Positions 25,101 through 36,143 are shown, counted from the stretch's first letter. The stretch: 64,000 nucleotides of DNA from CAVVZJ01 sp963752755 (GCA_963752755.1 CAVVZJ010000011.1:62001-126000), one strand, 5' to 3'. Notes: generated by a model from the sequence alone, not told the origin. Translations and numbers: made by a program.

Positions 25101-26702
25101 TCAGGCCGACACGCCCCGGGGACCCAGAGGTTCGAGGCTAAAGGAGAAACCCTGGCCCAGCACGTTCGACCTGAGTGTCAGGGGCGACCGCGAGAGACAA
25201 GGCTTGCCGTCCACCTCGAAGGTCCCCGGCACGCGGCACCAGAGCTCGCCCCCCTGTCGGAAGAGGACCACGGGGGCTTCCAGGTGCGAGGCCGGGATGT
25301 GAGCCTGGGGCGACGGCCCGAGGATGCACGTTTCGGCCATCAGGATCACTCCCTCGACAGCCAGCGGCAGCCGGTGCCGGCTGACGATCTCCAGTCGGGC
25401 CGTGGCGCTGACCGGGCTCGGCTGGCGGAACATCAATTCCACGGTCGAGCCGAGCCGGATCACGTCGCGGTCGCGAAGTGGGACCACGGCGACGACCTGG
25501 CGGCCGTTGACGAACGTGGGATGGTGGGCTCGGAGGACGTAGCCGTCGCCCTGGCGGATCAGGCTGGCGTGGCGTCGGGAGAGGTCGCCGAGCAAGGGGA
25601 CGTCCGCCTGGCTGTCGGCCCCGGCGCGGCCCAGGACGATCTCACTGTCGCAGCAGACGAGGTAGCCGCCGACGGCGTCGGCCCAGAGCAGGAAGCGGCC
25701 CGTCGGGCCGGAGTTGGGCGTCACGGCGACCGTGGCGACGCGACCTGGCTCGGGTCCAGAGCCCTCGCGGTCGTCGAGAAAGACGATGCCCTCCTGCCTC
25801 GGTTCGGCCGGCACCTTGCCCACGCCGGCCGCGTTGGCTGCGATGAGCAGCTCGGGCATGTGTGCGACGCGGCCGGAGCGAGCCGGCAACGTATTGGCCG
25901 GGCTCATGCCGCCGATCTGTTGCCAGGCGCGGGTGCGTGCCTGGCGGGCCGCGGGATGTTCGGGGATCGTCTCCAGCAAGCTCTCGGCGGCGGCAAGGAC
26001 CTCGCCCCAGTTCGGCGCGTCGCCGAGGGCTCGGTAGAGTCGTTCGACCTTCGGCGAGGCGGCTTTCTGCCGCTCGTCCAGGTCGTGCCGGGAGGCGGCG
26101 AGGACGTCGGCCGCGACACCGCCGGCCAGCCGCTCGGCGCGGTCGAGCGCCTCGCGGGCGCGGCCGAACTCGCCGCGGCGGGCGTCGTCGATCGCCTCGC
26201 GCCAGGCTTCGGCCGCCTCGCGATACCGCCGGAGGGTTGGGCCGCTAACCTGATCGCGGGCCAGCCGATCGACCCGTTCGAGCACGCGGGCCGGGTCGCC
26301 GGCCTCCAGCTCGACGCGGACCTCAACGGCCACATGCTCGGCCAGCTTCAGGCGGGCCGCGGCCAGAACGTCGGGGGCCACGCTGTGCTGCTCGGCCAGC
26401 TTCAGGTCGCCGATCGCCCCGGCGAGGTCGTCCGCCTCGGCACGGCGGGTCGCCCGACCGACCAGCTCCCGAGCCAGCCGGCCGCGCATCTGGACCGCCT
26501 GGCGGTGGTCGGCCACGTCGGGCCGGCTGACCAGGGCCAGCGCCTCATCGAAGCGCCCGGCCCTGGCCGACTCCTCCGCCTGTCGCAACGCAATTCGCCA
26601 TTGTCCCAGCATGGTGGATCTGCCGCCCGGGTTGACCATGGGGATGACCGCCGCTTCCTGTTCGTTTCGTCGCGTCTCGTCTGTCGGTTCGCTCGGTCGC
26701 AT
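25101..26702 (-). CDS. FHA-domain protein with helical N-terminal repeats
   Basis: An intact 533-residue frame runs from ATG 26702. The N-terminal half is Ala/Arg/Glu-rich and helical, TPR-like (AEESARAGRFDEALALVSRP, GAIGDLKLAEQHSVAPDVLA). Residues of about 345-425 form an FHA domain: SEIVLGRAGA, LLGDLSRRHASLIRQGDGY and HPTFVNGRQV. That is the phosphothreonine-binding GR / SRRHA / N pattern. A second beta-rich segment follows to the C-terminus. It is cytoplasmic, and probably reads or docks the kinase encoded just downstream. Confidence 0.88.
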   Translation of the reverse strand: MRPSEPTDETRRNEQEAAVIPMVNPGGRSTMLGQWRIALRQAEESARAGRFDEALALVSRPDVADHRQAVQMRGRLARELVGRATRRAEADDLAGAIGDLKLAEQHSVAPDVLAAARLKLAEHVAVEVRVELEAGDPARVLERVDRLARDQVSGPTLRRYREAAEAWREAIDDARRGEFGRAREALDRAERLAGGVAADVLAASRHDLDERQKAASPKVERLYRALGDAPNWGEVLAAAESLLETIPEHPAARQARTRAWQQIGGMSPANTLPARSGRVAHMPELLIAANAAGVGKVPAEPRQEGIVFLDDREGSGPEPGRVATVAVTPNSGPTGRFLLWADAVGGYLVCCDSEIVLGRAGADSQADVPLLGDLSRRHASLIRQGDGYVLRAHHPTFVNGRQVVAVVPLRDRDVIRLGSTVELMFRQPSPVSATARLEIVSRHRLPLAVEGVILMAETCILGPSPQAHIPASHLEAPVVLFRQGGELWCRVPGTFEVDGKPCLSRSPLTLRSNVLGQGFSFSLEPLGPRGVSA

Positions 26703-27052
26703 CTCAGCTCAGGCATGTTCGCCTGCCAAGCTATTCGCCGTCGGGACCACGATCTTGGGGGGATTTCTCGGATCGCCCGCCCCGAGACGCCCAGGGTGGC
26801 CCTTGATCGAAGGTGGACCAGAGGGCCGATGTCACCTCACAGGAGAACCGCGATCTGACGCGAGTCGAGGTCCGATCAGGGGCCCTGCACGGGCTCAGAC
26901 CTGCGGTCGTCTACGGAGCGATCAACGGCGAATCTGTCCAGCCGGGAAAGTCGCAGCGCCCCGGAGACCCGGCGGGGCCGGTCCGGGGCGCTGGTCGGGG
27001 GTCCGCGAGGGGCCGGGGCCGGCCGGCGGGGGGGATGGACCGGCCGGGGTTC
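26703..27052. other. Intergenic, GC-rich
   Basis: About 350 bases lie between the coiled-coil gene's end and the FHA start. It contains runs of g and cc/gg low complexity near 26990-27040. No gene, RNA or repeat was recognised. It probably holds the FHA/kinase promoter. Confidence 0.4.
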
Positions 27053-27871
27053 TCAGAGCTCCCGCTCGGCGACCCGGCCAGAGCTGTCTGGTTCGCTCAG
27101 GAACTCGCCAGCTTCGCGGAGCACGTCGCGATCGGGAACCTGATCGACATCGAGGGCCTCGCCACCATCGCTGAACTGCGCCTTCAGCTCATTGGTGCGG
27201 CTCTCCAGCTCGACCCGGCGGTTCAACTCGGCGACCGCTCGCTCGGCATCGGCCAGGGGGCCGACGTCGATCGTGATCCACTCGAACTCGTGGGCGAACT
27301 GCATGGCGTCGTGCTTGGCTTCGATCTCCTGGATCTTCGACAGCAACGCCTCACGCTTGGCCTTCATCTCGAGCAGGGCGTCGTGGAGCTTCTGCCACTG
27401 GGCCTGGCGGTGCTCCAGCTCGCTCTGCTTGACCTCGAGGATGTACTTGGCCCGTCGAGCGATGTCGAGCTGACGCTTCAGCTCGATCTTGGCCAGGCGC
27501 GTCCGGGCGTCGTTCGTGCTGACACGCTGGACGCCCGCGTCATCGAGGCTGGCGAAGAGGCGCTGGACCTCGCGGCTGGCGTGCTCCTTTTGGTCGTTCT
27601 GGGCGACGATCTCGCCCTGGATGTCCTTGATGCTCTGCTCCAGCTTCGCCAGGCTCTCGACCCCCTGGTCGATCGCCGGCCGGAGTGACTGCACCTGCTG
27701 CCGCGCGGCCTCGACGTCGGCCTCGAAGGGCACGGCGGCCCGGGCGTTTTCACGAACCTTATTGGCGGCGTAGCGGGTGTAGTACCACGCCTTGGTCCCG
27801 AACAGGGCGAAGAGGACCGCGGCTCCCAGGCCGGCGCCGATCAGCCCTTTCTTGCACATGCCTCGCACCAT
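27053..27871 (-). CDS. Membrane-anchored coiled-coil protein
   Basis: I choose ATG 27871 because GGAAGGAGA precedes it at good spacing; the frame is open to 28054. One N-terminal membrane segment (GLIGAGLGAAVLFALFGTKAW) is followed by long coiled coils: QQVQSLRPAIDQGVESLAKL, KQSELEHRQAQWQKLHDALL and EMKAKREALLSKIQEIEAKH. The tail is acidic. It is intact, 272 residues. The topology suggests a periplasmic coiled coil tethered to the inner membrane. The function is not known. Confidence 0.75.
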   Translation of the reverse strand: MVRGMCKKGLIGAGLGAAVLFALFGTKAWYYTRYAANKVRENARAAVPFEADVEAARQQVQSLRPAIDQGVESLAKLEQSIKDIQGEIVAQNDQKEHASREVQRLFASLDDAGVQRVSTNDARTRLAKIELKRQLDIARRAKYILEVKQSELEHRQAQWQKLHDALLEMKAKREALLSKIQEIEAKHDAMQFAHEFEWITIDVGPLADAERAVAELNRRVELESRTNELKAQFSDGGEALDVDQVPDRDVLREAGEFLSEPDSSGRVAEREL

Positions 27872-28188
27872 CTGAGGTTTCTCCTTCCAACTGCGGCCAG
27901 GCGTTCGTTCTTTCTGGTGTCGGCTCGGCCTCCTGCGACCGGGCCCCCTACCAGAGCATTCGGATCCTCCACCCGGATTATTGGTTCGAAGCGCCGATTT
28001 CCGGCGATCGCGGCTGTCGCCCTCGGCGAGTGGCCCGACGCCCCGCAATTGCAAGAGAGGCTCGCCGTCGATTCACCCGAAGTTCAGGCGTCAACGTGAA
28101 TTCGGGCGACCCTGCTGGGCGGCGCGGGAGACGTTCGCGACGAACGTCCTCCCTGCCGCTCGTCATCGTCGCGCCCGGACGGGCCCGA
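27872..28188. other. Intergenic region
   Basis: About 317 bases lie between the end of the antiporter gene and the coiled-coil start, all minus strand. I see nothing beyond the GGAGA ribosome binding site at its left end. Confidence 0.4.
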
Positions 28189-29760
28189 TCAAGAAAAAAA
28201 GAGCCACGTCACGACCGCGAAGACCGGCAGCAGCACCGCCAGGCTGTACTTCATGTAGCCGAAGAAGCTCGGCATGCGGACGCCGTGCCCTTCGGCGATC
28301 GACTTGACCATGAAGTTCGGGCCGTTGCCGATGTAGGTATTCGCCCCCATGAACACGGCGCCCAGGGAGATCGCCTTGACCAGCCCGAAGCCGATCTGGC
28401 TGCCATCGAGCAGGGTCATGAACTCTCCCGATGGCGCCCCGAGCGAGCGGGCCGACTCGAAAAAGACGAGGTAGGTCGGAGCGTTGTCCAGCACGCTTGA
28501 GAGCAAGCCCGTGGCCCAGAAGAAGTGCCAGGGGTGATGCAATGGCAGGTTCTTGCCCTCGGCCTGCAGGATCTCGATGGGTACCTGCATCGTCAGGAAG
28601 ATGCCCAGGAAGAGCGCGGCGACCTCGGCGATGGCGGCGTAGTTGAACTGCACCTCCTTGCGGAGCCCGCGCGGGGTCGAGGCCAGTGAGGCGACGGCCA
28701 GGACGAGCATGATCGCCTCGCGGACGAACGCCGGCACGACCCACGCCCCGCCCGGCAGCAGCGGCTTACCCGGTACGATGAACGCCACCGAGGCCACGAC
28801 CCCCAGCAGGTACAGCAGGTTGACCTTGCCGTGCAGGCGGAGCGGCGAAAAGTGCTGCTCTTCCAGCCGCATGATCGGCTTCGGCTCGCGGGGGAACGCG
28901 TAGAAGCGGTCCCAGAGGTAATAGATCAGCAGCAGGGCCACCAGGCAGAACGCCCAGGGCAGGATCAGGTGGAACGTCCAGAAGAACGGCACCCCCTTGA
29001 GGTAGCCCAGGAATAACGGCGGGTCACCGATCGGCAGCAGGCAGCCGCCGATGTTCGAGACCAGGAAGATGAAAAAGACGACCGTGTGGACCACGTGCGT
29101 CCGGTCGCGGTTTGTATGGAGCAAGGGACGGATCAACACCATCGACGCGCCGGTCGTGCCCACGAAGCTCGCCATCACGGCGCCGAGGGCGAGGATGCCC
29201 GTGTTGACCGCTGGCAAGGCTAGCAGATCGCCGCGCACCTGGAGTCCACCCGCGATCACGTACAGGCTGAACAGCAGGACGATGAATGGCACGTAATCGT
29301 CCAGAACGGCATGCTGGAGCACGGCGCGGATCGTCGGCCAGCCGGTTGGGGTGCCGTGGAAGCCGAACTCGCGGGCGGCGTAGTAGACCAGGACGATCAG
29401 GCCGAGCACCAGGCCGACCATCAGCTTCGTGAGGTTGTTCTCCCACCAGTGGTGCGCCGCGCGGACCAACGGCAAGGTTGCGATCAGGATCAGCAAGACT
29501 GCGAACGGCAAGGTCCAAACCCAGTGCGGGATCGGGTGGGCGTGCTCGGGCTCGCCGAGAGACGGCGCGACTCCGACTCCGCTGGCGTCGGTTGGTGGAC
29601 GGCGGTTGAGGCCGGAGCCGCCACGAGGGCCGGCTCGGAAGCGGTGGCCGGCGGGGAGAACGGCCCGGTTAAGCGCGATGGCAAGGACGATCCCGAAGGC
29701 GATCGCGGGGGAGACGATCCGTCGTGACCGTGACGAGACGTGGTTCGGATACGCGGACAT
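28189..29760 (-). CDS. Sodium:proton antiporter, NhaD/ArsB-CitMHS superfamily
   Basis: I choose ATG 29760 (MSAYPNHVSSRSRRIVSPAI) with GGGAGG about 20 bases upstream. At least ten hydrophobic segments follow, including WTLPFAVLLILIATLPLV, LMVGLVLGLIVLVYYAA and PFIVLLFSLYVIAGGL. Superfamily motifs are FVGTTGASMVLIRPLL, VSNIGGCLLPIGDPPLFLGY, LDNAPTYLVFF and GANTYIGNGPNFMVK. This matches NhaD-like Na+/H+ antiporters of the inner membrane, giving sodium and pH homeostasis. The frame is intact, about 523 residues. It is not clearly in an operon. Confidence 0.92.
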   Translation of the reverse strand: MSAYPNHVSSRSRRIVSPAIAFGIVLAIALNRAVLPAGHRFRAGPRGGSGLNRRPPTDASGVGVAPSLGEPEHAHPIPHWVWTLPFAVLLILIATLPLVRAAHHWWENNLTKLMVGLVLGLIVLVYYAAREFGFHGTPTGWPTIRAVLQHAVLDDYVPFIVLLFSLYVIAGGLQVRGDLLALPAVNTGILALGAVMASFVGTTGASMVLIRPLLHTNRDRTHVVHTVVFFIFLVSNIGGCLLPIGDPPLFLGYLKGVPFFWTFHLILPWAFCLVALLLIYYLWDRFYAFPREPKPIMRLEEQHFSPLRLHGKVNLLYLLGVVASVAFIVPGKPLLPGGAWVVPAFVREAIMLVLAVASLASTPRGLRKEVQFNYAAIAEVAALFLGIFLTMQVPIEILQAEGKNLPLHHPWHFFWATGLLSSVLDNAPTYLVFFESARSLGAPSGEFMTLLDGSQIGFGLVKAISLGAVFMGANTYIGNGPNFMVKSIAEGHGVRMPSFFGYMKYSLAVLLPVFAVVTWLFFS

Positions 29761-30113
29761 CGTGACTCCAGGGACCTCCCAGGATGCCATTCGGCCGCCG
29801 GCCGGGCTTCTTCGGCGCAAACCGTCCGCGCCGCCCGGCCCGCCGACCTCCCTCCCTCGGCGCACGGGCGGCGGACCGCCGCAGCATAACCGATCCGGTC
29901 GCCCCCGTCGCGGCGACTCGACCCGGTTTTCCCGATCCTCAACGGCGGACCCGGACGCCACCGGCCGCAGGAAAGTGGCCTGAGATAGATCGGTATCACG
30001 ATAAAGAAAGACCGCCGATGGCCTCAAAGTAAGCGTCAGGCGTCACTGCCATCTCGCCATGACTTCGCGGCTATCGGCGGTCGGTTTTGCGGACGAAGGT
30101 CGGTCCCGTTGGG
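29761..30113. other. Intergenic region between the antiporter start and the sigma factor end
   Basis: About 353 bases. Ten-base arms gaccgccgat (30010-30019) and atcggcggtc (30072-30081) lie just after the sigma factor stop and could pair, but the loop is long. Nothing else was recognised. Confidence 0.35.
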
Positions 30114-30960
30114 CTAGAATTCCGTTTCCAGGGCGTAGGTGAGCTTCATGCGGGCCTGGTTCTCAAGCTGGCGGACGCGTTCGCGGGTCAGGCTCAGCGT
30201 CTCACCGATCTCGCGGAGGGTCATCGGGCCGTCGTCGTCGAGGCCGAAGCGCATGCGGAGGACGGCCGATTCGCGGTCGTCGAGCAGGCGCATGTGTCGC
30301 AGGACGCGACTGAGGTCGTCGGCCTCGATCAGGGCGATGTCGGGGGCCTTGCAGCGATCGTCGGTGAGCATGTCGTCGAGGAGCTGGCCCTCGTCCTCCG
30401 GGCCGTCGGGGTGTGGCGTGAGGTTGTTGACACGGATCGCCTTGGCGACGATCGCGATCTTCTTCTTCGAGAGCTTCAGCGCCTTGCCGACCTCCTCGGG
30501 CATCGGCGGCCCGTCCCAGTCGCTCGGTCAGGGCGACGCTCACGCGACGCCACTTGCTCAGCAGCGTGACCATGTACGCCGGCAACCGGATCGGCTTGCC
30601 CTGGTTCATCACGGCGCGTCGGATCGACTGCTTGATCCAGTAGCTGGCGTAGGTGCTGAAGCGGACCTCCATGCCGCCGTCGAATCCTTCAACGGCCCGC
30701 ATCAGGCCGAGGTTGCCCTCTTCGATAAGGTCGTCCAGACTCAGCCCCTTGCCGAGATAGCCGCGGGCGATGTTGACGACCAGCCGGAGGTTGGCTCGGA
30801 CCATCCGGTCGCGGGCCTCGGGGTCGCCGAGGGCGACCCGGGCGGCCAGCTCGCGTTCTTCCTCGGGCGTGAGCAGCGGCGTGGAGTTGATGTCTTGCAG
30901 GTAAATCTGGAGCGTGGAAGGGTAATCACGCTCCCGACGTCGCGCTCGGACAGTGGACAT
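30114..30960 (-). CDS. RNA polymerase sigma-70 factor (group 1/2 type; one frameshift)
   Basis: ATG at 30960 gives MSTVRARRRERDYP. Region 1.2/2 follows: YLQDINSTPLLTPEEERELA, RMVRANLRLVVNIARGYLG, LIEEGNLGLMRAVEGFD and RFSTYASYWIKQSIRRAVMN. After TERLGR, near 30515, the frame breaks. The next frame gives region 3 (PPMPEEVGKALKLSKKKIAI) and region 4 (DDRESAVLRMRFGLDDDGPM, LREIGETLSLTRERVRQLEN). The total of about 282 residues, without a large region 1.1, fits a secondary RpoD-like factor common in planctomycetes. One indel in such a conserved gene is most likely a sequence error. Confidence 0.88.
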
Positions 30961-31121
30961 TGGGGGAGGGCTCCTGGTGGCGTCGTCGCGAACCGGATGA
31001 GGGCAGTCGGCCGCGCGCTGCGCCGCGGCGGCCGGCCGGTCGACGAGACCTCGCTCGCCGACCAGACAGCTCCCCTCCGGTTGAACATAGGACACCGTCT
31101 GTCGCCCGTCAATAGGTTATA

Positions 31122-33279
31122 TTAAGAAATCGCCGCCGGGGCCGGTGACGGCCCGACCAGACCACCCGGAGACGCGCCCAACGACGATCCGGAAGACTCC
31201 GGCATCCCGGCCGGGAACGCGGAGGCCACCACCTCACCGCGACCGGGATCGACCTGGACCCGGTCGCCGTCGCCCAGCGCCGCGAAGGCGCCGGTGGCGT
31301 TGACCACGGCCGGAATGCCGGCCTCGCGGAGCAAGATCGCCGCGTGGCTGAACTCGCCGCCCAGGTCGGCCACGACCGCCGCGAACCGCGGGAAGACGAC
31401 GGCCCACGACGGTTCCAGGCTCGGTGTCAGCAGGATCGGCGACTCGGGCAGACGCGCGGCCGTCGAGCAGATCCGCCAGGTTCTCGGCCCGGACGATCGA
31501 GCCCACGACTGCCCGGCCTCCTAGCCCGATCCCCTCGAAGCGGCGCCTGCCCTGAGGCCTGCCGTCCGTCTCGGCGCGGGCGACGAGGGCCTCGATCGCG
31601 TCCCGGCTGCTGGTCGTCGGCAGGTCGAGCCGCCGCGCCCGTTCCCAGCGAGCACGGCGGTCGGCAGCGCGGCGTCGCCAACTCGACGGCTCGGCCTCCA
31701 GATCCTCACGGCGGAGGAAGAACAGGTCGTCCGGCTCGTCGAGATGCCCGGCCTCCACGGCTCGACGGGCTTCTTCCAGCAGCCGGACGCGGAGCCGGAA
31801 CCAGCGTCGCATTAACTGGTCGCGGCACGACTCCCGCCACTCGTCGGCGAGGCTGAGGAAGCGGCCGACCGTCGCCTGGAGGAACGTGGGTCGCGGCCGG
31901 GGCGGCGGCAAGGGGCCGCGATGGCTGGCCAGGTCGGCGCGGAGCGACTCACGAAGCTCGGCAAACCGCGGGTTCCGGGGGTCAGTCTCCAGGGGGCCAC
32001 GATGACCGTAGCAGGCCAGCCAGGCGTCGAGTCCGGCGAGACGCTCCTCGGCGGTCGGCCGCGCGGCCAGGTCGGCGTATTCGTCCATCATCGTGTGCGT
32101 CACGACCCGGCCCGACGCCGGCAGGCCGAGACGCCGACGGAGCTTTCGCCGCGATCGCGAGGATCTGCATGAGGGCCGTGTTGACCCGGATCGCGATGTC
32201 GGCCCCGATCGCCGTGGCGCGTTGCAGGTCGAGCAGCGAGCGCGCCCCGTCGATCGTCGCGTCGAGAGCGAGCAACTCGCGGTTCCGGCCGAAGATCGTG
32301 GCATAATCGACCAATGCCGCTCGCGCCAGGGCGGGTAGCTTGCGGAACAGCCGACCGAGCAGGACCCGACCGTCCTCGGGGCCTTCGGCCAGGCCGCCGA
32401 CCGAGTCCGTCACCATCCGGCGCGGCAAGCCCCAGTGGTCCATCAAGCGGAACTGCAACGCGAAGTTCATCCAGACCCGCTCCGCGGCCTCAAGACCGTA
32501 GCTCTCGCCCCAACCGGCCACCGCCGGCTCGACTCTCTCATAGTAGGTCATGGCCATCCGACCGGCCTCGACGAACGCGCCCACAATCCAGGGGCTCGGC
32601 GACTCGCCGAGGATCTCCTTGTGGTTGGCCAGGCTCAGGGTCTCGTTGCGTCGCACCGGGAAGAGCGCGGGCCGCGCCTGGAGGAGAAGCGGAGTCGGCG
32701 ACCCCTCGGGCCGGACCCATTCCAGGTCGAGCCGGCCTCCGAAGACGCGATGAACCCGCCGGAGCCAGTCGTGATGGGCGACTCCCCGCTGCAGGTGCCC
32801 GCGTCCCACATGCCCCCGCCGACGGCCTGCGGTCAGCTCGCTACGTTGCCGCCGTTCTCCCACGACTCCTCGAAGTAGAATCCGTCGAAGAACGTCACCC
32901 CCGCCGCCTCGCCTCGGATCAACGGTTGCACGAAGACAACGCCCTGTGGCTGGCCGTCGCTTTTGGGTAACACCGCGACCACCCGGGCGACCGCCTCGCG
33001 GAAGCCGGCCGGGTCGTGGACCGGCAGGCTGAGGAACCGGCCGGCGTTAGAGGTCGTCGCGGTGTCCTCGCTCGGCGAGCCCGATCGGACGATGCAGGGA
33101 AGCCCCCGGATCGCTCGTGGCGGCTCCACGTCGGGGTGAGCCGCCAGCAACACCGCGGGTGCCCAGACCGTCGTCGGCACGGCCAGGCCGGCGCGGGCAG
33201 CGCGACGGAGGTTATCGAGCTTCGGCACGTTGCGGTCGGCGAACGCCTCGAGCCGTCGCCAGGGTGTTTCGGAACTCAT
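31122..33279 (-). CDS. PEP-utilising enzyme, PEP synthase-like (several frameshifts)
   Basis: ATG at 33279 (MSSETPWRRLEAFADR) starts an ATP-grasp-like part with GLPCIVRSGSPSEDTATTS, resembling the VRSS motif of PEP synthases, and PQGVVFVQPLIRGEAAGVTF. The middle includes FPVRRNETLSLANHKEILGE. The C-terminus is the swivelling phosphohistidine domain: GGEFSHAAILLREAGIPAVV, then GDRVQVDPGRGEV, with the catalytic His in SHAAI. Shifts occur near 32850, 32150 and 31440. About 715 residues, so shorter than PpsA. The PEP/pyruvate domain is not obvious, so it may be a rifampicin-phosphotransferase-like relative. Confidence 0.72.
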
Positions 33280-33953
33280 CACGTCGCCCCTGATTTCGGG
33301 ACCCTTCGAACGCGCTGGACCCGGACGGGCCGCGCCAACCCCGCTCCGCCGCGGGGTACGGAGCACCTCCATGCCATCGGCGCATCCAGGGCGCCGACGC
33401 TCTCGCGTACGAGCGGCGGACGGTGGGCGAAAGTCTCGCTCGTGCCGCGTCCTGATTGTGCAAGACGATGGGAGCAAGTCTCGCGCCAGGCGGACCGATG
33501 CCGCCCTGAACGCTCCGCCCGTCTCGATGTAAATCCCCTGTTACGCGAAGTCTCTGTCCAGGGTGGCTTCTGAGTGAGACATCCCCGGCATTTGCCGTAA
33601 GCCCCTAGATTCCCTATCTAGCGACGCGCGAATTGTCGTCCTGAAAGGATTTCCCCCCCAATGCACGAAGCGAGGACGACCTCCGTGTTCTTAATCACTT
33701 CCCCAGGTCCAACAAAATTCCCAGTCGTCTCATTCACCCGAGATCTGCAGGTTTTCCTTGCCGGTGCTTTTTGCCGCTTCCGAACGATCGGCCGCCGCAA
33801 CCGGCCGGGCGAAGAGAATCGCTCAGAACGGGTGAGGAACGCGTCCGATCCACAACGTCGAGCCGGGTCGCCGTGCCCCGGGAACACCTGGACGATGTCG
33901 AATCGGCCGGAACGGACCCGACCGGCCTGTTGCAACGGAAAGGAGACCGCCCG
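33280..33953. other. Long divergent intergenic region
   Basis: About 670 bases between the PEP enzyme (minus) and the lipoprotein (plus). A 98-codon frame at 33661-33957 exists, but I find no support for it as a gene. A strong ribosome binding site (GGAAAGGAG) lies just before 33954. No repeat or RNA was recognised. Confidence 0.4.
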
Positions 33954-34339
33954 ATGACGCGGTCGAGATGGCTTCTGTTGGCCGCCGCCGTGGCGACCTC
34001 CGCGGTCGGTTGTGCCCATTGCGACACCTGCGACCAGATGCCCGCGCCCTGTGCCGGTGGCGATTGTGGCGTGATGGCGCCGGCCGGCACGATCCTGGCG
34101 GCTCCGATGGCCGTCGGGGCACCGACGACGTTGATGATGGCCGCTCCGCCGGTCGTGACCTCCGGTCCCCGCGCGGCGCCGTCAGGCCCGGGCCCGGCGA
34201 CCGGCACGAACCGCGCCGGCGACCGCGCAGTCGGGCGAAGTTACATCGGTTCCCGAGCCCTGCCGCTGCCCAACGGCGGCGCGACCCCGTTCTCGCCGCC
34301 CAGCCCGGTGTCACCGGCGGGCCCTCTGCCTCGCGGTGA
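33954..34339 (+). CDS. Small Cys-rich lipoprotein (3' end uncertain)
   Basis: ATG at 33954 is preceded by GGAAAGGAGACCG, an excellent ribosome binding site. The N-terminus MTRSRWLLLAAAVATSAVGC is a lipoprotein signal with AVGC as lipobox, followed by AHCDTCDQMPAPCAGGDCGV. A low-complexity Ala/Pro/Thr tract follows. Frame is lost after about residue 75; an alternative frame ends at 34339. The protein is probably short and anchored in an envelope membrane. The function is unknown. Confidence 0.55.
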
Positions 34340-34529
34340 TCCGGGTCGCGGGGAAGCGGTCGGAGTCTCGAGGACGGCCAGCGGGGCGCGAGACGCGAGA
34401 AATCCGTCGATGTCCTCCGTCCCGTTGCGCGGGCTCCTCGGGTTACAATGGGGGCGAGCCCCAACGCGACGGTCTTGGGGATCTCCTCGACCCGGGCCTC
34501 GGCCCCGCCGACCCGAGCGAGCCAACCCG

Positions 34530-35839
34530 ATGAGCAGCATTGAAGCCCGCATCCCAGCTCGTTCCCGGTGGCCCCGCCTCCTGGCGAGATCGCCTGGAGG
34601 AAGTCGTCGCGATGATGCGGGAGATGAGCCGGCAGACCGACCCCCAGGCGATGGTCCGTCTCCTACGGCGAGCGGGTCCGCCGGCTGATCGCGGCCGACG
34701 CCTTCCTCGCCTTCAGCCGCCGCGACCTGGACGCTCCACTATATCGGATCACCCGGTCCAGCCGCTGGGTCGAGGAGATCAATCCCTGGACCCAGCGCGA
34801 CCGCTTGCCGTTGCTCTCCGGCGGCCTGCTGGCGGAGCTGATCTACGGCGACGAGCCCCGGATCATCGACGACCTGCAGGTCGATCCCGACGACCCGGCC
34901 GCCGAGTATCTCCGCGATTTCCGCTCCGTTGATGGCCCTGCCCAACTACGACGCCGGCGTCTCGCTGAACATGACCCTCCGCCTCTCCCGACAGCCCGCC
35001 GCCTTCGACCGCGAGCAGTTCCCCGAGATGGTCTGGATGAGCAACCTGTTCGGTCGCGCCACCCAGAACCTCGTGCTCAACGACGAGTTACGACGGGCTT
35101 ACGAGATCGTCGATCGCGAGCTGCGACACGTCGCCACGATCCAGCGCTCGCTGCTGCCCCGCGACCTGCCCCGCATCCCCCACCTCGAACTCGCCGCCCA
35201 CTACCAGACCTCCCGCTGGGCCGGTGGCGACTACTACGACTTCTTCCCCCTGCCCGACGACCAGTGGGGCCTGTTGATCGCCGACGTCAGCGGCCACGGC
35301 ACGCCCGCGGCCGTGATGATGGCGATCACCCACAGCCTCGCCCACGGCTACCCCGGCCACCCCATGCCGCCCGCCGAACTGCTGGCCCACGTCAACCACC
35401 GCCTCGCCCGCGCTCTACACGGCCGACAGCGGCACGTTCGTCACCGCCTTCTACGCCATCTTCGACCCCCGACACCGCGGCCTGACCTACGCCACCGCCG
35501 GCCACAACCCCCCCGCGTCAAGCGCTGCCGGGACCACCGGATCGACGTGCTCGACCGCGTCGGCGGCCTGCCGCTGGGCCTCTTCGACGACATCGCCTTC
35601 GACCAGGCCGCCGTCACCCTCGAACCCGGCGACCAGCTCGTCCTCTACACCGACGGCATCACCGAGGCCGCCGACTCCGAGGGCCGGATGTTCGGCGTCG
35701 AACGGCTCGACAGGCCCTCTGCCAGTTGCGAGGAGACCGCCGACGCCCTGATCCGCACCTCCTCGACGCGCTCGCCCGCTTCACCGCCGACCAGCCCGCC
35801 TCCGACGACCGAACCTTGCTCGTCGGCCGCGTCTCGTGA
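34530..35839 (+). CDS. RsbU/SpoIIE-type PP2C serine phosphatase with N-terminal sensor region (frameshifted)
   Basis: ATG at 34530 (MSSIEA) is followed after an early shift by SWRDRLEEVVAMMREMSRQT, a GAF-like sensor segment (RVEEINPWTQRDRLPLLSGG-like, DEPRIIDDLQVDPDDPAAEY) and the SpoIIE/PP2C domain. The latter shows ATIQRSLLPRDLPRIPHLEL, WAGGDYYDFFPL and LLIADVSGHGTPAAVMMA. After an inserted base near 35413 it continues with TFVTAFYAIFDPRHRG, GDQLVLYTDGITEAAD and a stop at 35839. The metal-binding aspartates are present. Such phosphatases act on anti-sigma-antagonists. The partner is not visible, although a sigma factor gene lies 3.5 kb away. Confidence 0.85.
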
Positions 35840-36143
35840 GCTTCTGACGTCCGCCGCGCCCGCAGGCGGCCGAGGTCGGCGGTCAACGCTTCGAGCACCG
35901 TAATCGTTCAGCCGAATTCGGTGATGGTCCAAGTGTCGGGTGCGTCAAGTCTTCGACGACGCACCGATCCTCCGAGAGTTCGGAATGGTGCGTCTACACT
36001 TGCGGCAATCTGTCCTGCGATCGGCGGAATGGTTACCGAGCACCAAGGGCCAGGGGGAGGGAGGACACGATGCGGAGGTCGCTGCCAACGGCCCGACCTC
36101 CTTCATCGTTGTACCCGCACAAGTCTGGTGCGCCCGTTAAAGA
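35840..36143. other. Intergenic, convergent
   Basis: About 300 bases lie between the phosphatase (plus) and the next minus-strand gene. I see no convincing terminator, gene or repeat. Confidence 0.4.

Noticed and set aside
33661..33957. Plus-strand 98-codon frame in the 33.3-33.95 kb gap
   Set aside because: No ribosome binding site, no domain, and it overlaps the well-supported lipoprotein start in another frame.
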